Assembly (NCBI GenBank): GCA_965153455.1
Contig: OZ234502.1
Coordinates: forward strand, 5,435,267-5,499,266
Direction of reading: 5' to 3'
Length of the DNA stretch: 64,000 bases
Source of the DNA: Sphagnum compactum
Lineage: Eukaryota; Bryophyta; Sphagnopsida; Sphagnales
The position numbers and the translations under genes are program-made. Within the stretch, counting starts at the first letter, position 1; the number at the start of each line of letters is the position of its first letter. Below are positions 59,031 to 64,000 of this stretch, piece by piece. The notes beneath the pieces were generated by a model. The model worked only from the letters and a program-made list of their open reading frames with translations. It made no database searches and was not told the DNA's origin.

Positions 59031-59449
59031 GCTGATGTTTACCAATGTATGGTATACATAATATGAACATGTTGCAGCTTTGAAGATCATAACATAACAA
59101 AATACTATAAAACTATTTTGTTTTCTATTTTTATATGTTTGTATAATTATTGAGGTTAAGAGACATGTACCATTAGGATTGTTAAAGGTTTTGAATCTAG
59201 GGGTTTAGTGAAATTTGTGTTGATTTACTTAAGGTTGTGTTTCAAATTGGGCTAAGACTCATTTGACCATGACATCATCTTTTAACATCAATGGTATGAA
59301 TTTATCTGTCAATCATGTCCCTTAGTTTTTTTATGTTTTGTTTTTTGTTTAAAAAAATTTCCTTTTCTTGAATGGATTGAACAATGACAAGAATTTGCAC
59401 TAGGAATGTTTCATGTTTGACCTATGGATATTGAATTTTGGTTTACCCA

Positions 59450-59812
59450 TAAACAATGTGGATTTAGGGTCATAATGTGGGTATTGCATATTTGATGTCC
59501 ACTAATAATGGAGTTTTTAGTTTGTCATGCATGTATTGCATTTCCACCAACCATAGGCAATGGGTTTTTTTAGTTTGTCGTGTGAGTATTGCATTTTTAG
59601 GAACCATAAGTAGTGGGGTTTTTCATTTGCAATGTGGGTATTGCATTTTCACCAACCTTAAAGCAATGGGCTTTTTAGCTTGTCATGTGGGTATTGCATT
59701 TTCACCACCCATAATAAATTGCATTTTCCATCACAATGTGGGTATTATATTTAAGGTACCCATAAACAATGTGCAGTTCAAGTAGACATGTGGGTATTGC
59801 ATTTCAAATTTA
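59450..59812 (+). repeat. Tandem repeat, about 52 bp x 7
   Basis: Units are marked by GTGGGTATTGCATTTTCACC-like cores at about 59477, 59531, 59581, 59634, 59687, 59738 and 59790, with spacing 50-54 bases. The open frame across the array is a translation of the repeat, not a gene. It abuts the transposase remnant. Confidence 0.88.
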
Positions 59813-59819
59813 CACTTTT

Positions 59820-60095
59820 GGCCATACCACTTTTGTTCAATCTTGGGCTTTCCAACATCTAGAGGATGTTTTCTTCTTCCAAGAAATTGGCAAAGTCAAT
59901 GGGATTCAAGTGCCATTCACCATTGGCATCCAAACACCAATTCAATGTCAATCAATGCTTTCATGTGGCCACAATGGTATTATTTCAATGGATGCCAAAT
60001 TTTACACAAATGACATGAAGTTACATTTGTTCACTTTGATGGGTTTTGATGCGCATCACACATGTCAATTGGCAATAGTGGAAGAGGATTAAGAA
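59820..60095 (+). pseudogene. MULE-type transposase core fragment
   Basis: A frame reading WAFQHLEDVFFFQE, then FTIGIQTPIQCQSMLSCGHN, GIISMDAKFYTNDMKLHLFT and LMGFDAHHT has the layout of MULE-class transposase catalytic starts (IQTxxQ...G..SMDATFGTN...PLFTLLVFD). The first Asp of the triad is present (SMDAKF). The frame ends soon after and no full transposase follows. It is preceded directly by the 52-bp repeat array. Assignment rests on motif recall and would need a profile search. Confidence 0.6.
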
Positions 60096-60564
60096 GCAAG
60101 TGTTGATGCAATTATTGCATAGGATATGGTGGTAGCCAATCTTGAGTTAGAAATTACATCTCCAAATTGTACCACAATGGAGGCTAAAATTGAATTTTTT
60201 TTTGTTATGGTAGAAGAAAATGTGCAAGAAATTCTTTTTGTAGTAGAGGAGCAAGTGCAACATCTTATTTTTCTCCCTCCTAAAGGTGAGAGATTTTACT
60301 TTATTAATCAATTTTTTATGCCCCACCCACAAAGGGTTTTTTTGGCCAAACTTTAAGGTGTAATACGCCAATGCTTTGATCGTTTTATTGTGTCTTCATT
60401 TGCATGTTTCAAGCATTGTAGTGGTTACAATACCATCATCTAACATTGCTCAACCTTCACCCAATTTTGCAATATCCTGATCATGCATTTTTCAACCCTC
60501 ACCCAAAATGTTAAAATTTTCATCAAGTTTTACCTTTTGGGGTTTGTTGTTGAAGAAGATGTCA

Positions 60565-60588
60565 CCCCCCCCCCCCCCCCCCCCCCCC
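60565..60588 (+). repeat. Poly-C tract (24 C)
   Basis: An uninterrupted run of 24 C lies in a proline-reading frame before the zinc-finger fragment. Length is likely unstable and prone to sequencing error. A 12-C run occurs at about 30769-30780. Confidence 0.9.
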
Positions 60589-60597
60589 TTGCCCCCA

Positions 60598-60800
60598 ATT
60601 GCCAAAGAAGGGTTCATTACATTAAAGATGAAGGTAAGTTTGTTTGTAAGGTGGATGATTGTGATTCAACATATATTGACAAGTACAACCTTGTACATAA
60701 TTTGCGAGCAAAACATGATATTCTCACAAAGCCTAATAAGCACGGGCATCCATCTATTTGGCACAAAGGGTTGAGGCATCAAAACCCTACAAATCCATGA
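60598..60800 (+). pseudogene. C2H2 zinc-finger fragment, degenerate
   Basis: A frame directly after a 24-C tract encodes GKFVCKVDDCDSTYIDKYNL, then RAKHDI and NKHGHPSIWHKGLRHQN. It fits a single C2H2 finger (CxxxxC...H) in which the canonical first His position reads Asn with His beside it. A stop at 60798-60800 ends it. It probably belongs to the same decayed element as the transposase fragment just upstream, but an independent origin is possible. Confidence 0.5.
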
Positions 60801-62352
60801 ATGTAGGGTTTTGAACAACCCCTTGGTCTGACTCCATCACAATAAAACACAAGGTGATTAATACTTGAATGGGATTGGCTTAATCCATTGCATTACTAAC
60901 CTTGTAGCTTTTAAAGCCTGCATTAGTCAAGTTACTTCCTTTACCTTGCTCACTTGCCTTGGCATCGCTACAAAGGGTGTGGGGGCCATCCCCCCCATGT
61001 GATTTCCAAGGTGGAGCAAGATGAGGATTTGGCATTAGTCATTTAGGGGAGTTAACCACCTATATGAAGGCCCAAAGGGGGACTTGCGACATCTAAAAAT
61101 GGAATAACACTTCCAATAAAATATTGTGGCACCAAGATCGGCTTGCTTACACAATACCATGGATTAGAAATGATTCATGGACCATAAGTTCTTGCACATC
61201 CAAAGTTTCTGGTATTTTTGCATTACCTTATAATATTCATTGTATTAATATGTGTGTTTGCCCTCACCATAGGTTCCAAGGCCACATGTCACCATGCCCA
61301 AAAGGCATAGGATTATGTAACAAATTATAGGAGAGTGAATGGTATGTCATCCCTTTTTGTTAGTGACATTGAGTAACTTGTAGCAAACACATTTCATTTT
61401 CATTAGTCAAATTTGGACTTTTTAGACAAACATAAAGATGATGGACATATTTTGAACTTACACATTTTTTGTAACATGGTGTTTGACACCCATATTTTAA
61501 TCACACGACATTTTGTTCTTTCATTTTGCATTTAACATGAATGTATGAAAGTTTGTATCCTTGTAATTCAAAAAATATGAATTCTACTTCTCGTTACATA
61601 ATACATTAAACATACATGAATTTGCAACAAACAATGTCCAGATTCACGTTTAATTGATTATTTAGTGATAGATGAAAGTATTGCATTGTGGTTTAAGGTT
61701 TTTTTAATGAAGTCCAAGTATTCTAAAAGGGTATTGCAAAATTGTTTCAAATGTGTGTTGAAGTTCCATAAAACCATGAATGCATTGATTTTTGTAATAC
61801 CTTCATTAATAGTAATCATCACTATCCTATTTATTGTAGAAACCTTTGTAGTCAATGGTTAAAGTTTCTTGTGTTCTAACTCACATTGTGTATATTTGTT
61901 ACAAGATTTTTGAGCACTGAACACATGGGAAGGCATTTAATGTTTCATGGAAAGGAAATTTTAGCAATTGACACATTGAGGTGTGAATGTGAAGACAAGT
62001 TTTGCATGATCATCTATCACAAATGGATTGAACACCACATATTACTTTGGTGGCATGTACTTGAATGTGAAACTTTCATTTATTCTTAGGTCTTCTTACT
62101 ATGAAAATCTAGATGTTTCAACATAATTTCATGCTAGTATTTCAATTGACTAATTGAAATTCCCAAGCCATCTTCCACTTAACTAAAGACCATACCTAGG
62201 TGCATTGATTCATTAGTTCATGTCAAAAAAATGTTGCAAATGTCCAATGCAACAATTTCTAGTAATGATGTCACATGATCACAAAGTACAATACCACCCT
62301 CTTTGCATTCGAAAATGATTTCAACCACTATATTTCATAATAAAAATAAAGC
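60801..62352. other. AT-rich spacer between transposon remnants
   Basis: No intact frame. A stretch around 61124-61170 reads WHQDRLAYTIPW in one frame and may be part of the same decayed transposon, but it is too short to assign. The rest is featureless to me. Confidence 0.45.
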
Positions 62353-62946
62353 TTACAATGGGGAAAATGACTTTTCTAGTTCATGAATCATGACACCCTC
62401 ATACGCATTGGGACCATTGTTATCCATGGCCATGAACCCCCCAATGTCCATGACACCGACCTCTTCACCATGGTCCTTGTTGTAATCCTCATCTTCTGAA
62501 TAGCCATTGCCAAGTTACAAATAGGTTGGATTTGTAAATGTTGCTTTCAAACCACCATAATCAATCACGTCACATGTTCCACAATATGTGATGATATTTT
62601 CTTTAGTGAGGTTGATACATGTTAAGAAAACAATAACTTGATGTTTGCACAAATTACTCTACAATGCCCATTCTCATTCATAACATGCATATCTAGTGAA
62701 AGGGGCCAAAACTTTGTAAATGACATTTAGATGCTCTTGGTTCCACACCATCCAAGCATCATCACCATCATTGCTGTAAAGGCAAGTTGAAGCACATTGG
62801 TGTGTGGGATCAACAATTTTTTTTCCACACTTGCCATGACAAGTCACTTCATTACATTGTTTTTTATGAACCTTTGTTTTTTCATCTTCACCTGGTGCAT
62901 ATAGTGCCATGCCATGGTTGTAATTAGCCTTCACACCAGGGTGCAA
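62353..62946 (-). pseudogene. MULE transposase C-terminal SWIM-domain remnant
   Basis: Reading down the minus strand, an open stretch from 62946 gives WNQEHLNVIYKVLAPFTRYA and then CYE, followed by a TGA stop. The same frame goes on with EWAL, a TAG stop, SNLCKHQVIVFL, NLTKENIITYCGT and YGGLKATFTNP, and ends with an acidic segment. The LCKHQ and LTKENII blocks match the SWIM zinc-finger end of MULE-like transposases as I know it. Of the CxC pair, the second Cys is replaced. The in-frame stops make this a pseudogene. Its upstream side stops at the terminus of a GGGTGCAATCA-family element (62939), which probably inserted there and cut it off. Confidence 0.7.
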
Positions 62947-64000
62947 TCATAATAAAACGAGCCAAAAAGGATGTCAGATGGGCCTTAAAAGCAGTCAAGA
63001 TTAGAGAAATATTTATGTTTCACCATTTAAAACCATGGCAATCATGGCAAGTTGGTCCTTTTTCATTCATATGATGTCAAGGAATTCAAACCAAAAATCC
63101 ATTTGATAAAATTTTAAGTTTAAATTTTGATTTAGGACCTTTGAAAATGAACACCTATTGCATCAAATTGAATCAATTTTGCAAAGGACTATCAAATGGA
63201 CTCATATAATAAAACAAAAGTGATGGGAAAAAATTAAGAAAATAAAGACCTATTAGCCACATTCAAAAAACACTCATACCCTAAAAATGCAAAATTATAA
63301 AACTTTAAAAATTCAAAGAACTTTCCAAAATTGATCCATAATTTTAGAACTTCAAAAGTCTTTTACCACATATAAATGGAGTATAATGTACATGATGTTT
63401 TAAGAAAAGTTGTAGTTTATTTATACAAGAAAACATAAAAAATTAAAAAATTAATTTTTGCTTATGATTTGAAATTGTTATCATTTAAAAAAATGAAACA
63501 TAGAATTTACAAGGAACCAACACATTTTCAAAAATTCATATTTATTCAAAAAAAATTTAAACATGTCATCTACCTAAACAATTATATTCATTTTTCATAA
63601 CAATTTTTAAGAAAAAAATTCAAAAATTCATTAGTATGAAAAAGTTTTTTTTGGGCAAAAATACATGTAATCTTTTTCTAACGTAATGTCGTTGGCTTGT
63701 TTTATCTCCTTTGTGCCCACCAACTACTCAATGTGATGCCCCTTGATACTTTTTTTAGTACTAGAAAATTGGGGCTTTAAAGCCCCGTGGTAAGATTCTA
63801 TGTTAGCTTAAAGGTAGTTGCAAATTAAATAATCCACTTTTTGGTGTGACAAGGATAGTTTTAGAGGGAGTACCTCTAAGTTTGCTATAATATGTGTTGG
63901 GATATGATTGAAAATTATAAAAGGGATTCAATCTATAACACTTGTAAAATCAAATTTGAAAATTTGAAAATAAAATGTCATCATTTCATTACAAGGTGGA
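62939..64000 (+). mobile_element. GGGTGCAATCA-family element, copy C (runs off the window)
   Basis: The left terminus GGGTGCAATCATAATAAAAC followed by GAGCC abuts the MULE remnant. The interior at 63390-63680 (TATAATGTACATGATGTTTT; AAAATTCATATTTATTC) is homologous to 35790-36110 in copy D. The right end lies beyond 64000. AT-rich, no coding potential seen. Confidence 0.65.

Larger units (their letters stand above)
56211..59449. other. Downstream of NYN gene: 3' flank, then low-complexity spacer
   Basis: Positions 56211 to about 57000 look like untranslated or recently transcribed DNA and hold a 62-bp tandem duplication. From 57000 to 58200 nothing was recognised. From 58200 there are CTAC-type simple repeats and a 41-bp minisatellite. 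No gene is supported. Confidence 0.5.

Overview
This is a nuclear window from a land plant. Every confident gene is split by short spliceosomal introns with GT/AG ends. psaE and a single-helix LHC-like gene are nuclear genes with N-terminal targeting sequences, and QWRF and germin-like proteins are plant families. Compact genes lie in long AT-rich spacers, and there are decayed MULE-type remnants with a CKHQ-type SWIM end that I associate with bryophytes. I therefore lean towards a moss or other bryophyte. The lineage call is inference from gene style, not a computed placement.

Six genes can be supported. From left to right they are: a plastid-targeted single-helix LHC-like protein (minus, 2933-4743, 5 exons); psaE of photosystem I (plus, 9511-10433, 2 exons); a mitochondrial trans-2-enoyl-CoA reductase of MECR type (minus, 11632-15434, 10 exons); a germin-like cupin (minus, 27116-28274, 2 exons); a QWRF-motif/AUG8-type microtubule protein (plus, 46014-50349, 6 exons); and a YacP-like NYN-domain protein (plus, 52357-56210, 11 exons). 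For all six I joined exons by splice phase and homology to a continuous frame with no internal stop. psaE and the MECR gene converge. There is no operon-like logic. Two genes serve thylakoids, one mitochondrial fatty-acid synthesis, one the cell wall/apoplast, one microtubules, and one is probably an organellar RNA-processing protein.

The spacers (5.0-8.6 kb, 15.6-27 kb, 28.9-43 kb, 56.5-64 kb) are AT-rich and full of repeats. The main components are: a DNA transposon at about 20.23-21.78 kb with subterminal CGCAAA-type motif arrays at both ends and a small two-exon gene fragment inside; a family of non-coding elements with terminal inverted repeats like GGGTGCAATCAYAATAAAAG, present in at least five copies with one probable nested insertion; a foldback element at 16.35-16.62 kb; several minisatellites; and MULE-like transposase fragments at 59.8-60.8 and 62.35-62.95 kb. 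The first exons of the NYN gene, the transit-peptide exon of the LHC-like gene and all transposon boundaries are the least certain parts.

I saw no tRNA, rRNA or CRISPR array. I also found no convincing wholly new biological system. The most unusual items are the GGGTGCAATCA element family, the CGCAAA-array transposon, and an LHC-like helix that lacks the usual arginine.
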